NCBI GenBank assembly: GCA_964472785.1
Contig: CAYYMH010000031.1
Span: 1-45,900 of the forward strand
DNA: 45,900 nucleotides
From: CAYYMH01 sp964472785
GTDB taxonomy: Bacteria; Zhuqueibacterota; Zhuqueibacteria; Thermofontimicrobiales; Thermofontimicrobiaceae
Direction: 5' to 3'
In this document: positions 7,902-17,593 of the stretch, piece after piece
Layout of the letters: each line of letters opens with the position of its first letter
Numbering within the stretch: the stretch's first letter is position 1
The notes under the pieces: generated by a model
Databases searched by the model: none
Seen by the model: only the letters and a program-made list of their open reading frames with translations
Told to the model about the DNA's origin: nothing
Made by a program: the position numbers and the translations under genes

Positions 7902-9611
7902 TCACTCCGCTTCCTCTCGTTGATAAACCACCTTTCCACCGACAATAGTATAATCCACTTTTGCCTTCATAATTTGATCTTCGGGCAAATTGAATAAATC
8001 TTCACGGAACATCACCATATCCGCCAAATATCCTTCTTTGATCATTCCTTTGCGGTCATCCATAAACTGCGCATAGGCTGATCCGAAGGTGTAAAGTTTA
8101 ATGGCTTCCTCCATCGACAATTTCTGTTCCGGAAACCAGCCGTCTCCCTCTTCCCCGGCTCTGTCTTTACGCGTCACCGCTGCGTACAATCCTTCCAGCG
8201 GGTCGAGCGGCTCAACTGAGTAATCGGTTCCAAACGCGATTTTCGCATCCGCATCCAGCAAGCTGCGCCAGGCGTAAGCGTATTTACTCCTTTTTTTGCC
8301 GATGCGTTTCTCACAAAACCGCTTATCGGTAATGCAGTGAGTCGGCTGCATAGACGCGACAACTCCCAGTTCAGCAAAACGCGGAATATCCTCTGCCGTT
8401 AAAATCTGCGCGTGCTCGCTGCGGTGCCGGCTGTCACGCTTACCATTAATTTCAATCGCTTTTTCAAATGCGTTCAAAATCCAGCGGTTGGCTCTGGGAC
8501 CGATGGCGTGAATCCCGATCTGAAATCTCATCGAATCACAACGTACCACCCGGCGTTTTAATTCCTCATACGACATCTGGGGCAATCCGGTTTTGTCCGG
8601 CTCATCCTCGAACGGTTCAAACACCATCATTGTTGCTGAACCCAGCGTGCCGTCCATAAATCCCTTGAGATAGCCGAAGCGAATCCAGTTATTTTCAGGA
8701 GGATATTTTTTCCGCGACTCATCAAATTTTCGAAGCCGATCCAGATTATCCGTCAACCGTCCTGCCACATCCACCCGCAGCGTAAGTTTACCATCATCTT
8801 TAAATTTCTGAAATAATTCCGGATCACCGCCACCCGGGTATTGAATGCTTGTCACGCCTAATTTTGCCGCTTGTCGGATAGCTGCTTCCCAGCCGCGCAA
8901 CTTTCGTTCATCCTCTTCTTCGGCAGAACGCGCAACTTTTTTCTCGCCATATTTGAGGAGCCCTTTAGCTGATTCCTTAAAAATTCCAGTCGGTTCACCT
9001 GTTTTTGGATCACGCTGAATCTCACCGCCAAACGGATCCGGCGTATCTTTGGTAATGCCGGAATTCCTTATCACGTAGCTATTCACCAGCACGGAGTGCC
9101 CGTCTGCCCGGCTCAACACCACCGGATTGTCCGGCGCCACCGGATCGATCAGTTCTTTGGTAGGCCATTTTTTACCCGTAAACATTTCATGTTCCCAGCG
9201 ACCGCCATAGATCAGTTCACCGGGCTGTTTTTCAGCCACTTTTGCTTTGACTTTTTCGGTGATAATATTCGGATCAGTGATGTACCGCAAATCAATGTAA
9301 TCCGGATCAAGCGCGCGAAAGTGAACATGCGCGTCGTTGAATCCAGGGATCAGTAATCTGCCCTTCGCGTCAATAACTTGAGTCGTTTTCTCATCGATAA
9401 ATTGATCGATAAACGAGTTGGACCCAACGCTGATGATAAATTCTCCCTTTATAGCAACTGCCTCGGCTCTCGGTTGATTCGAATCAATCGTGACAATTTT
9501 CGCATTTTTAACCACCAAGTCTGCGGGTGGTCCTGAATATTTTTTTTGACAACCAAAAATCATTGAGAAAATTATCAGCGTCAATAAGATTTGCATTATT
9601 TTTTTTGTCAT
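7902..9611 (-). CDS. Amidohydrolase family 3 lipoprotein (YtcJ-like)
   Basis: This 569-residue metal-dependent hydrolase has a lipoprotein signal (hydrophobic stretch then IFGC, with Cys near position 21), so it is probably anchored in the envelope. The composite-domain strand DLVVKNAKIVTIDSN, the metal site GFNDAHVHFRALD, the long TIM-barrel insert with IGIHAIGPRANR, and the late AFGTDYSVEPLDPLEGLYAAVTR are all hallmarks of amidohydrolase_3. Substrates of this group are mostly unknown cyclic amides. The open frame reaches GTG 9620, but ATG 9611 has AAGGTG six bases upstream. It lies upstream of the M28 peptidase on the same strand (150-base gap), which fits a role in peptide or amide scavenging. 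Confidence 0.88.
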   Translation of the reverse strand: MTKKIMQILLTLIIFSMIFGCQKKYSGPPADLVVKNAKIVTIDSNQPRAEAVAIKGEFIISVGSNSFIDQFIDEKTTQVIDAKGRLLIPGFNDAHVHFRALDPDYIDLRYITDPNIITEKVKAKVAEKQPGELIYGGRWEHEMFTGKKWPTKELIDPVAPDNPVVLSRADGHSVLVNSYVIRNSGITKDTPDPFGGEIQRDPKTGEPTGIFKESAKGLLKYGEKKVARSAEEEDERKLRGWEAAIRQAAKLGVTSIQYPGGGDPELFQKFKDDGKLTLRVDVAGRLTDNLDRLRKFDESRKKYPPENNWIRFGYLKGFMDGTLGSATMMVFEPFEDEPDKTGLPQMSYEELKRRVVRCDSMRFQIGIHAIGPRANRWILNAFEKAIEINGKRDSRHRSEHAQILTAEDIPRFAELGVVASMQPTHCITDKRFCEKRIGKKRSKYAYAWRSLLDADAKIAFGTDYSVEPLDPLEGLYAAVTRKDRAGEEGDGWFPEQKLSMEEAIKLYTFGSAYAQFMDDRKGMIKEGYLADMVMFREDLFNLPEDQIMKAKVDYTIVGGKVVYQREEAE

Positions 9612-9909
9612 GGCATTCACCTTTTCTTTTTATTAATGTTCAAATATAATAAAAGAAAAATTGGCAAAAATGCAAGTCATATTTTAGAAATCAAACAGAC
9701 AGAAACTCAGATATCCATCCGTCATTAAATCTCAAACATCCGTATCAATTTTACTTGCTTTTTTTGGAAAAATTCCTATCTTTGTTTTTAGACTTTTGAA
9801 CATCTAAAACATTCAATTCTAAAAACGTTCTCTGAAAAAACCTCTAATTTATAACATAAATCATAGTGCCCATTTAATCGTCATCATATTTAATCGGAGG
9901 AAAATCTTT

Positions 9910-11139
9910 ATGAGACGTGTTGTAATTACCGGATTAGGCGCGGCTTCCACGTTGGGGCTCGAAATTGAAGAAATCATAAAAACGCTGCGTTCTGCCAAAA
10001 GCTGCATTACTTATTGCCCGGAATTCGAGGAACACGGATTTAATAGCTTAGTTGCTGGTTGGTTTTCAGACTGGGATCCCAAACAGTATTTTAACCGGAA
10101 ACAATTAAAAACCATGGGGCGCGGATCGGAATTTTCATCCTATGCTGCGCTCAAAGCAATTGAAGACAGTCGATTGGATGATGCTGATGTGCAAAGCGAC
10201 CGTTGCGGCGTCATCGTAGGCTGCGGCGAAGGAAGCGGAATGGACATCTATGAAGCCGCTTATGCGATGAAAGAATTTAACAAACCCAGAAAAATCGGTA
10301 TTCGCGTCCCTAAAACTATGGGCTCATCGCGCAGCGCCAACATCACCCTGCTGATTAAAAACAAAGGGATGAGTCTGGCAATTTCCGATGCCTGCGCTAC
10401 CGGATTGGTCAATATCGGCTACGCATACCAGGTCGTTAAATGGGGCATCCAGGATGTCGTTTTTGCCGGTGGTGGTGAATCGTGTGATTGGACGTCCAGC
10501 GCGTTTTTCGATGCGATGGGAGTGCTTCCTACTCACTTTAACGATAATCCGGCAGCTTCCTCCAGACCTTTTGACAGGGACCGTGATGGATTCGTCATTG
10601 CGGAAGGTGGCGGAATCGTCATTGTCGAAGACTTGGAGCACGCTCTCAAACGTGGCGCCCGGATATACGGGGAGATTGTCGGTTATGCCACCAACAGTGA
10701 CGGCGGACATTCCATGGTCGCACCTTTTCCGGAGGGACAGGCGCGCTGCATGAAACAGGCATTAGCCGAATCCGGTCTGAAACCCGAAGACATCGATTAT
10801 ATTAACACACACGGTACTTCCACTGTTGCTGGCGATCCGTCAGAAATTACAGCGATTAAAGATGTGTTCCAAAGTCATACGCCGATGATCACATCGACCA
10901 AAAGTCAAATCGGTCACACGATTGGCGCAGCCGGCGCAATTGAACTGATCACAGCGCTGTTGATGATGAAACACAATTTTATCGCGCCGTCCATCAATAT
11001 CGACAATCTTGACGAAGCCTGTGAATATGGGAATATCGTTACTGAATTAACAGAGATCGAATTCGATACGATTCTGTCTAACAATTTTGCGTTTGGCGGG
11101 AGTAATTCGACGATGATTGTGAGGAAATATCGAGAATAA
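9910..11139 (+). CDS. fabF: Beta-ketoacyl-ACP synthase II-like (FabF/KAS)
   Basis: This 409-residue condensing enzyme elongates acyl-ACP with malonyl-ACP. The thiolase-fold catalytic set is complete: Cys162 in SDACATG, His301 in NTHGTSTVAGDPSE, Lys331 and His336 in KSQIGHTIGAAGAIE, and the C-terminal NNFAFGGSNS. DACATG is used instead of the more common TACATG. The start has a clear GGAGG site. The gene is isolated (no acpP or fabG beside it), so it could serve a specialised pathway and not core fatty-acid synthesis. Its last 120 bases are repeated 850 bases downstream, beyond the toxin-antitoxin pair. Confidence 0.9.
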   Translation: MRRVVITGLGAASTLGLEIEEIIKTLRSAKSCITYCPEFEEHGFNSLVAGWFSDWDPKQYFNRKQLKTMGRGSEFSSYAALKAIEDSRLDDADVQSDRCGVIVGCGEGSGMDIYEAAYAMKEFNKPRKIGIRVPKTMGSSRSANITLLIKNKGMSLAISDACATGLVNIGYAYQVVKWGIQDVVFAGGGESCDWTSSAFFDAMGVLPTHFNDNPAASSRPFDRDRDGFVIAEGGGIVIVEDLEHALKRGARIYGEIVGYATNSDGGHSMVAPFPEGQARCMKQALAESGLKPEDIDYINTHGTSTVAGDPSEITAIKDVFQSHTPMITSTKSQIGHTIGAAGAIELITALLMMKHNFIAPSINIDNLDEACEYGNIVTELTEIEFDTILSNNFAFGGSNSTMIVRKYRE

Positions 11140-11208
11140 TTTGAGAAAGAGGATTCATATCAGAATATTCTAAAAGCAAAAAAGCATTTTCCATTATACA
11201 AAACGATT

Positions 11209-11520
11209 CTATTTTTCGGTAGGAAGATTTAGAAGTCTGTCAATCCAATATTCAGGTTCACGATGCTGGTGAGCAACAGCTAAAATATAGATTTTATCAT
11301 TATAGATGGTATAAACCAGAAAGTAAGGAAATCTTTTTAACACAGCTTTTCTCGTGTGTTTGGTACAAATTTTCCAAATTTCAGGATATTGTGAAATTAA
11401 TTCAATTGTATGCAATACTTCATCAAAAAACTGATCACCAAGTCCTGATAAATGTAAATCATAATACTCAACAGCATCATCCAACTCTATCGAAGCCGGT
11501 TCGATAAATTCAATATCCAC
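11209..11520 (-). CDS. RelE/ParE-family toxin
   Basis: This 103-residue protein has the RelE/ParE layout: an N-terminal strand, a helical hairpin (ELDDAVEYYDLHLSGLGDQFFDEV), then KRFPYFLVYTIYNDKIYILAVAHQHREPEYW, the typical C-terminal sheet with basic and aromatic residues. Members either cut ribosome-bound mRNA or poison gyrase; which one cannot be told here. GTG 11520 starts immediately after the antitoxin TAG, so translation is coupled. The pair sits between two copies of the fabF 3' end. Confidence 0.85.
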   Translation of the reverse strand: MDIEFIEPASIELDDAVEYYDLHLSGLGDQFFDEVLHTIELISQYPEIWKICTKHTRKAVLKRFPYFLVYTIYNDKIYILAVAHQHREPEYWIDRLLNLPTEK

Positions 11521-11733
11521 CTATTTGTACCTTTCGATGATTTCACTCAAATTGATCGTTCTAACTTTGCCTGCTTTCAAAGCACTGTATCGCTTTTCAA
11601 CCTCTTCAGCCCAAATTTGCTCTATCTTTTCATCCTGTCTGTTTAGACTTTCAGTCAACATTTCAATCAATTTTAACCTATCAGCAGGTCTGAGTTTCAA
11701 TGCATCTTTATATAATGAATTCGGATTCATCAC
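11521..11733 (-). CDS. Addiction-module antitoxin (putative addiction module component family)
   Basis: This 70-residue protein matches the short antitoxin family that pairs with RelE/ParE toxins: a helical N-terminus (ALKLRPADRLKLIEMLTESL), a DEKIEQIWAEEVEKRY centre, and a tail with LSEIIERYK. It should neutralise the adjacent toxin and repress the operon. The start has GAGGAG six bases upstream. Its stop codon abuts the toxin GTG. It is transcribed opposite to fabF. Confidence 0.85.
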   Translation of the reverse strand: MMNPNSLYKDALKLRPADRLKLIEMLTESLNRQDEKIEQIWAEEVEKRYSALKAGKVRTINLSEIIERYK

Positions 11734-11841
11734 AAACTCCTCAATATCTTTTATAAACGATTTAATTTCTGGTCATTCACTTGTCTTTCATAAATTAATT
11801 TAATAACTTTCAACATTAGATGCAAGAGGAAATATTCATTC

Positions 11842-11994
11842 ATGGGTGATATCAATTCTCTTGACGAAGCCTGTGAATACGGGAATATCGTTACTGAATT
11901 AAAAGAGATCGCATTCGATACGATTCTGTCCAACAATTTCGCGTTTAGCAGGAGTAACTCGACGATGATTGTGAGGAAATACACTGAATATTAA
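11842..11994 (+). pseudogene. Duplicated, diverged 3' end of fabF
   Basis: The frame from ATG 11842 encodes 50 residues that match the last ~44 residues of the ketoacyl synthase (LDEACEYGNIVTEL, then FDTILSNNFAF, STMIVRKY). From cttgacgaagcc onward about nine mismatches occur over about 120 bases: five are synonymous, and four change residues (T to K, E to A, and both glycines of FGGSN to S and R). The catalytic part is absent, so it cannot be active. The mix of changes suggests a diverged allele and not a recent local copy. No ribosome site is obvious. Confidence 0.88.
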
Positions 11995-12004
11995 GCACCA
12001 TAAA

Positions 12005-12037
12005 AGGTGGGACGCTCTTTAAAAGTACGTTTCACCT
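12005..12037 (+). terminator. Possible hairpin terminator after the fabF fragment
   Basis: aggtgggacg (12005-12014) can pair with cgtttcacct (12028-12037) using two G-T pairs, followed by a pyrimidine-rich ctttctctttt. It may be the original fabF terminator left behind downstream of the duplicated 3' end. The stem is imperfect and the loop long. Confidence 0.3.
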
Positions 12038-12401
12038 GACTTTCTCTTTTCCAACTTAACAACCTCCACTCTTAAAATCAATAATAATTTCTAATCAAGT
12101 TACAATGCAATTCTAAAACGGTTTCCGTCCCATCTGAAACACCTAAAATTAAAACGTTTAACATAGAAACATTGCTTCATTCTAACACAAAAAAGATCAA
12201 TTATCATATTTATAATTATGACGATTAAATTCATATAAACATTAACCTTAATAAGTTCAAATCAACAAGTACACCAATGGTATAATATTTGCCAATTTTA
12301 TCAATAATACAGTCACGTATTTTGGTCAATTAACCCTATTCCCTTTCTGATCGGCAATACATTAGGATTTTACCTTAATTATTCAACAAGAAGGACGTTT
12401 T

Positions 12402-15143
12402 ATGGATAATAAAGAAAACACGCTTTTGCAAGGAAAGTACGAAATTGTATCTAAAATAAAGCAAGGCGGGTTTGGCATTGTTTATTACGGTTTCGATCGG
12501 GTTTTTGAAAAACCGATTGCGATCAAAGCCATTGACCCCGCGTTATTGGAGGATGCGAAATACGTTGATCTTTTTCTTGCGGAAGCCAAAAACGCTGCCA
12601 AGTTGAGTCACAACAATATTGTCCGAATTTATGATCTGGTGAAAAATGATGATGGCCAATTTTTCATTATCATGGAATTCATCGAAGGCCATGACCTGGC
12701 GAAAATATTGAGAAAATGCAAGGAAAAAAATGTCATTCTCCCCATTGATTTAAGTGTTTACATTGTCAAGGAAGTCTGTAAAGCACTGGAATATGCCCAC
12801 AACAAACGAAATGTTATCACCAATAAACCGCTTAAATTGGTACATCAGGATATTTCACCGTCCAATTTGATGATCTCGTTCTCGGGTCAGGTTAAATTGA
12901 TTGATTTCGGATTGGCGAAACTTCGCATCCGTCATTCGAAATCGGACGAGGTTGTTCTCTCAGGCAAATTGCCCTATTTGACGCCGGAACAGATAAACGG
13001 CGGAAATGTGGACCGGCGTACCGACATTTTTTCGCTGGGAGTGACCTTTTATGAAATGCTGACAAACACTCGATTGGTCGATTCCAAAGACCCCAAACAG
13101 GTCATCCAGCAGATCAAGAAATCAAAAGTTGATGTATCTGTTTTGGAAGAACACGACGTACCTGAGACCATTCAAAAAGTATTATTGAAAATGCTGCAAA
13201 AAAACCAGGAAGATCGTTATTTTGGTGCTAACGGTGTTTATCTGGATTTAGTGGAATTTTTGATGCAGAATACACATTCAGTCGAGTTATCAGATGAGTT
13301 GGGTGAGTATATTCGTGAATTGTATAACCATGATAATTCCGGAGTTCAAAAAACAATTTCAACTGCGCCAAAAGCACAGGAACCGCAGCAGGCTGACACT
13401 CAATCTGATCCTGAATCTATTGAAATTTTAGAAAAAAAGGACATTACCGAAGAACCACTGATAAAAACTGAAAAGGATAAATCTCAGGAAAAACAACTTA
13501 AAAAAGCGGATCCGGGCAAAAGCGATGATCCATCAGCAAACCTGACAAGGGCATCGACGATTGAAAAAATAAATTTCAAGAATGAATTAGATAAAATTTT
13601 GAACGACATTGAGTCGAATTTTTCTCGTGCAGATCAGAAGAAAGCTGATAAGGGGGAAACGGTCAAATTGGGCAATCCAGATGCCCGGAAAGACACAACT
13701 TCTCAGCAACGAGTGATCGAGCCACCTAAATCTCAGTCACAAGAAGAACTGGCGGATGATGATTTAAAAACAGTCATCGACGTGATCAGGTTGTCAACTC
13801 GAAATCATTCAAAAAAAATCAAATTAAGTCTGTTGGGTCTGTTTTTGTTAATCGTTGGTCTTTTCACCGTGGATTTCTTTTTTCAATTTTCCCCGATTGG
13901 CATCGCCGCCTATAATCGCATTTTTCCCCCGGCAATAAAAATTGATACAGTTCCATCAGGCGCTATTGCTTACTTAGACGGGAAACGTCTCCCCCAAAAA
14001 ACTCCGCTTAATATCCCGGAAATTGAGCCCGGTGTGCATCAACTGACACTCACTCACGCCGGATTTAATCCGCTCATTAAATCGTTACGAGTTCCGGCAA
14101 AAGGGGAGATCAAAATAGAAAAGGCAAAATATTCCAAGTTGCCCCGGCATTATCTTTTTAATTTCAAAGCGACTGTTGAATTAAATTCCCATCCCAGCGG
14201 TAGTGTGGTCTTATTAAATGGTGTGCGGCTTCCCCAAAAAACGCCGACAAACATTGATTGGCTAGCCGGGAAACCACTATCTATTGAAATGGCATACGAA
14301 GGCTTTGAAAGAATTTCAGGATTTCAACTTGATCTTTTAAATGAAACAAGTACAATTGATGATCACAGACTGTGGGATTATGAACTAATCGAAGGGAAAG
14401 TAAAACGATTTGTTGTAGAAGGCAAATTTAAGAAATTTTTAACCTTCAATACGATTCCTGCTGAAGTGACCTATTTTATTGATGGAGCTGCTGAGCCTTC
14501 AGGTCGTACCGGCATTTCCAATGCTGTTCCGTTGTCTATGGGAAAACACGAAATTCGCTTTGAAAAAGAAGGTCTCAATGATAAAATTGTTCATCTTAAC
14601 ATCAATGAAGAGTCACCGGAAACGATCAACATTATTATGGACAGACCTGTTCAGTTTTATTCAAAAGCCAAAGGCGCACCGGATTCAACTGATCTCAATT
14701 CTCGAATTGTGCGTTATATGCTCAACGGAAAATCATATGCCGTCAACAAAACCACACCGTGCAAAATCTCTTTGCCGGTCGGTGACGTAAGCGTATTTTT
14801 ATCCAAAGAAAATTACCACACGACACAAGTCAATGTGACGCCGGATGCGGAGCAGATTCTCGCTGTTTTAGAATCTGCAGGCGTTGAAGTCGAAATTTTC
14901 GTTCGTGATGCGTTAACCGATTTACCCATTAAACAAGCTGAAATTTTATTTGAATCCGAAGCCAATCAGGAGACTGAAAAAGTAAACTTCGGAATAACCA
15001 ATGATGAAGGAAAATGCAGCAGCCGCGTGTCGCCCGGTAAATATAATTTCAGTGTAGCCAAAGACGGATATTATGCAAAACAACTTGCTTTAGACACCGA
15101 AAAACAAGAACGCCAATTAGAATTTAAACTAATTATTCAATAA
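12402..15143 (+). CDS. Membrane Ser/Thr protein kinase with periplasmic PEGA repeats
   Basis: This is a 913-residue Hanks-type kinase. Residues 10-290 form the kinase domain: glycine loop QGGFGIVY, K42, catalytic HQD at 148-150 (arginine of HRD replaced by Gln) with SPSN following, DFG at 168-170, and a PYLTPEQ activation segment. A charged Lys/Glu/Gln-rich linker (about 310-465) leads to one membrane span (about 475-493). The outside part has two clear PEGA domains (about 512 and 590; both with PSG and LPQKTP), two weaker PEGA-like segments and a carboxypeptidase-regulatory-like domain (about 826-905). The likely role is to sense envelope state through PEGA and phosphorylate FHA partners. 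AAGGA precedes the start. It is first in a tight cluster with FHA, PP2C and pseudokinase genes. Confidence 0.93.
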   Translation: MDNKENTLLQGKYEIVSKIKQGGFGIVYYGFDRVFEKPIAIKAIDPALLEDAKYVDLFLAEAKNAAKLSHNNIVRIYDLVKNDDGQFFIIMEFIEGHDLAKILRKCKEKNVILPIDLSVYIVKEVCKALEYAHNKRNVITNKPLKLVHQDISPSNLMISFSGQVKLIDFGLAKLRIRHSKSDEVVLSGKLPYLTPEQINGGNVDRRTDIFSLGVTFYEMLTNTRLVDSKDPKQVIQQIKKSKVDVSVLEEHDVPETIQKVLLKMLQKNQEDRYFGANGVYLDLVEFLMQNTHSVELSDELGEYIRELYNHDNSGVQKTISTAPKAQEPQQADTQSDPESIEILEKKDITEEPLIKTEKDKSQEKQLKKADPGKSDDPSANLTRASTIEKINFKNELDKILNDIESNFSRADQKKADKGETVKLGNPDARKDTTSQQRVIEPPKSQSQEELADDDLKTVIDVIRLSTRNHSKKIKLSLLGLFLLIVGLFTVDFFFQFSPIGIAAYNRIFPPAIKIDTVPSGAIAYLDGKRLPQKTPLNIPEIEPGVHQLTLTHAGFNPLIKSLRVPAKGEIKIEKAKYSKLPRHYLFNFKATVELNSHPSGSVVLLNGVRLPQKTPTNIDWLAGKPLSIEMAYEGFERISGFQLDLLNETSTIDDHRLWDYELIEGKVKRFVVEGKFKKFLTFNTIPAEVTYFIDGAAEPSGRTGISNAVPLSMGKHEIRFEKEGLNDKIVHLNINEESPETINIIMDRPVQFYSKAKGAPDSTDLNSRIVRYMLNGKSYAVNKTTPCKISLPVGDVSVFLSKENYHTTQVNVTPDAEQILAVLESAGVEVEIFVRDALTDLPIKQAEILFESEANQETEKVNFGITNDEGKCSSRVSPGKYNFSVAKDGYYAKQLALDTEKQERQLEFKLIIQ

Positions 15144-15159
15144 CATGCGGAGAGCACCA

Positions 15160-17535
15160 ATGACCAAAATCGTTGTCAAAAGGAAGGCTGAAGTTTATAA
15201 AGAGTTCCCGATTTCACAATCTCAAACAAAAATTATTGTGGGCTCTGATGGGGACAACGATCTCATCATTTCTGATCAGAAAGCATCGCTGCGTCATTTC
15301 AGTATTGAACAAGAGGGGGGACATTTTTATATCACTGATCTGGACAGTGCTTTTGGAACTAATCTAAACGGGAGAAAAATAACCGGAAAAGTCCGTCTCA
15401 TTCATGGCGACGACATTGTTATTGGGGATCATTCATTGAAATTTGAACACGTTCCGAAAAATCCCGACAAACAATCTCAACAGAATAAGCAGACGGAGAA
15501 AAAAGAAAACATTGTTGTTACAGAAGCAAATAGAAGTGAACCCAAAAAAATAGCAGATAAAAAAAAGCAACCATCTTCAAAGCAGAAAAAGCCAGTACCA
15601 CATTATTTATTAGCAATTTACGGCCCATTAACGGGAAAGAAATTCCAACTCAATTTTGATACCACAAAAATAGGCCGCGACCAGACATTGAATGATATCA
15701 TCATTCGCGAAACAGCCTCCGGCGAAATTGATACCAGTATTTCCCGCCGGCATGCAACAATTCTTTTCGAAAATGATCGCTACTACGTAACCGACAAACG
15801 CAGCAAAACCCGGACGCGGGTAAACCAGCACCAGTTGACCGAAGATGACAAAGTTGAACTAAAACCCGCCGATGAAATCGAAATCATCAGCGACCGAAAA
15901 AGCACCATCTTTCGTTTTCTCCCCGAGGGAGACCGGGACAAATCTCGACCTAAAAAAGCCGGCTACTGGTGGATGAGAAATGCAAGTCGAATGAGGAAAA
16001 CGTTTTCCGTTATTGTATCGTTACTTCTGGTTGTCTTGATTTCAAATTGTTTGAGAACATACAATCTCTTGACACAGCAACCGGATTCATTAGATTTGAT
16101 TGAGAAAAACTTTTACACCACCGATGATAATCATCAGATATATCTGTCTCTGAATGAAGCGAAATCCAATATGAGCATGTTATCACCGGCAACTGCGGAT
16201 TTGGACGGTGACAACTTTTTGGACATTCTCTTTTCGGACAAAATTGGCTATCTTCGCGTCATTAACGGCAAATCCAAAACCACTCTCTGGAATTCAAATC
16301 ACTCATTTCGGCTGCAATCAGGCACCAGTTTTACGATTGCGGATATTAACGGCGACCAACGAAAAGACATTGTTTTTATGGCTAACAATTCTGTTTTATA
16401 TGCACTTGACGGGACGAGTGGAAATGAAATCTGGACCAGTCCGATTTTGGGTGGTGAATTTTCAGGAAGCCCGGTTGTGTCGGATTTTAATGGCGATCAA
16501 ATTACCGACGTCTGCATGGCGACCACATCCGGACAAATTCATATCGGATGGGGCACGTTTACTTCACCGGATTGGACAATCTTTGAAAATGAGTCCGCTA
16601 TCAAATCTCCGCTTTCAACAGGGGATTTTGATGACGATGACCTTCAGGAGCTCGTTTTTGCCAGCGAAACCGGACGGGTGGTTATTTTTGATCCGCAAGA
16701 GATGGAAGTTCAACATGTCATCAATGTCAATGAAGAAATCCAAAAAGCAAAAGGTTCCTTTTTCGAAGACCATTTAATCCAACGAAGAATTTCTATTGGC
16801 GATTTGAACGGTGATAAATCGAATGATCTTTTAATCGTCACCGAAAAGAATTGCTTGTTAGCCTTTGATATTAAAAAAAACAAGCGGCTTTGGTTCGACC
16901 AGGTTGTTACTTCGATCGATTCCTTTACGGTTGCGCCGCCCAATCTGGCGGATTTGACTGGCGACCAAATTCCGGATGTTGTTTATGTCACACCGGACAA
17001 CAAAATCGTTGTTTACGACGGCAAAGGCAGTGGTGGAAATTCCAAAAAAATTGTTTGGGGACACATTCCCGAAAACGAGAGACAATATATTTCTCCGCCT
17101 GTTTTGATCGATATCGATAAAGATCAAATCAATGACGTCATTGTGTCTGATTTTTACGGACGGTTAGATATTTTCAACGGCGCTAATGGCAAAATACTCA
17201 CTGAGCAAATCCAGTTTTCACAGGATAGCAGTGCTTTTATCGGAGCTCCGCTGGCTGGCGATTTTAATAACAATGGACTGCTTGATATTCTGATTCGAAA
17301 AAATGATGATTCTTTTTCTATTTTTGAAACGCCGAGTAAAATTTTCAAAAGTTCAGTCCTTTGGAGTCAATATAATTTTCATTCATCACAAAACGATCAG
17401 CAAAATTTATTAGCGCGCCCCCGGCAGGTTTATTTCGTCATTGTCGGAATTGTTGCCGCAGTTTTCGTTTTCCTGATCTTATTATTTAACCTCGTAATTG
17501 ACATTAAACGGCGAAGTTTATTCGCGATCAAATAG
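15160..17535 (+). CDS. Tandem-FHA membrane protein with FG-GAP propeller
   Basis: This protein is 791 residues. FHA 1 (about 10-90) has IVGSDGDNDLII, SLRHFSI and the late FGTNLNG; FHA 2 (about 150-250) has IGRDQTLNDIII and SISRRHATI. Both keep the Arg/Ser-R-H signature for phosphothreonine binding. After a membrane span (about 280-300) come eight DxDxDG-like blades (for example ADLDGDNFLDIL, ADINGDQRKDIV, GDLNGDKSNDLL) of an FG-GAP/VCBS calcium-binding propeller, and a second span with a basic tail at the C-terminus. Topology is therefore cytoplasmic FHA, periplasmic propeller, cytoplasmic tail. ATG 15160 is preferred over in-frame ATG 15145 because GGAG lies eight bases before it. It starts 16 bases after the kinase stop. 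It is the probable reader of kinase output. Confidence 0.9.
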   Translation: MTKIVVKRKAEVYKEFPISQSQTKIIVGSDGDNDLIISDQKASLRHFSIEQEGGHFYITDLDSAFGTNLNGRKITGKVRLIHGDDIVIGDHSLKFEHVPKNPDKQSQQNKQTEKKENIVVTEANRSEPKKIADKKKQPSSKQKKPVPHYLLAIYGPLTGKKFQLNFDTTKIGRDQTLNDIIIRETASGEIDTSISRRHATILFENDRYYVTDKRSKTRTRVNQHQLTEDDKVELKPADEIEIISDRKSTIFRFLPEGDRDKSRPKKAGYWWMRNASRMRKTFSVIVSLLLVVLISNCLRTYNLLTQQPDSLDLIEKNFYTTDDNHQIYLSLNEAKSNMSMLSPATADLDGDNFLDILFSDKIGYLRVINGKSKTTLWNSNHSFRLQSGTSFTIADINGDQRKDIVFMANNSVLYALDGTSGNEIWTSPILGGEFSGSPVVSDFNGDQITDVCMATTSGQIHIGWGTFTSPDWTIFENESAIKSPLSTGDFDDDDLQELVFASETGRVVIFDPQEMEVQHVINVNEEIQKAKGSFFEDHLIQRRISIGDLNGDKSNDLLIVTEKNCLLAFDIKKNKRLWFDQVVTSIDSFTVAPPNLADLTGDQIPDVVYVTPDNKIVVYDGKGSGGNSKKIVWGHIPENERQYISPPVLIDIDKDQINDVIVSDFYGRLDIFNGANGKILTEQIQFSQDSSAFIGAPLAGDFNNNGLLDILIRKNDDSFSIFETPSKIFKSSVLWSQYNFHSSQNDQQNLLARPRQVYFVIVGIVAAVFVFLILLFNLVIDIKRRSLFAIK

Positions 17536-17593
17536 ATAACTTTTCAATAAACCTGAATTAAATTTGAGAACAAATTGACGATTAATAAAAAAT

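Larger units (their letters stand above)
11734..12401. other. Spacer holding a fabF 3' copy before the signalling cluster
   Basis: This contains the antitoxin promoter region, the fabF-derived fragment (11842-11994), a weak hairpin (12005-12037) and then about 360 bases of AT-rich sequence leading to the kinase gene. Promoters for the signalling cluster must lie in that last part; no clear consensus was recognised. Confidence 0.5.

Noticed and set aside
12402..15143. HQD instead of HRD as evidence of a pseudokinase
   Set aside because: The catalytic Asp, the VAIK lysine (K42), the Asn of the catalytic loop and DFG are all kept. HQD alone does not remove activity.
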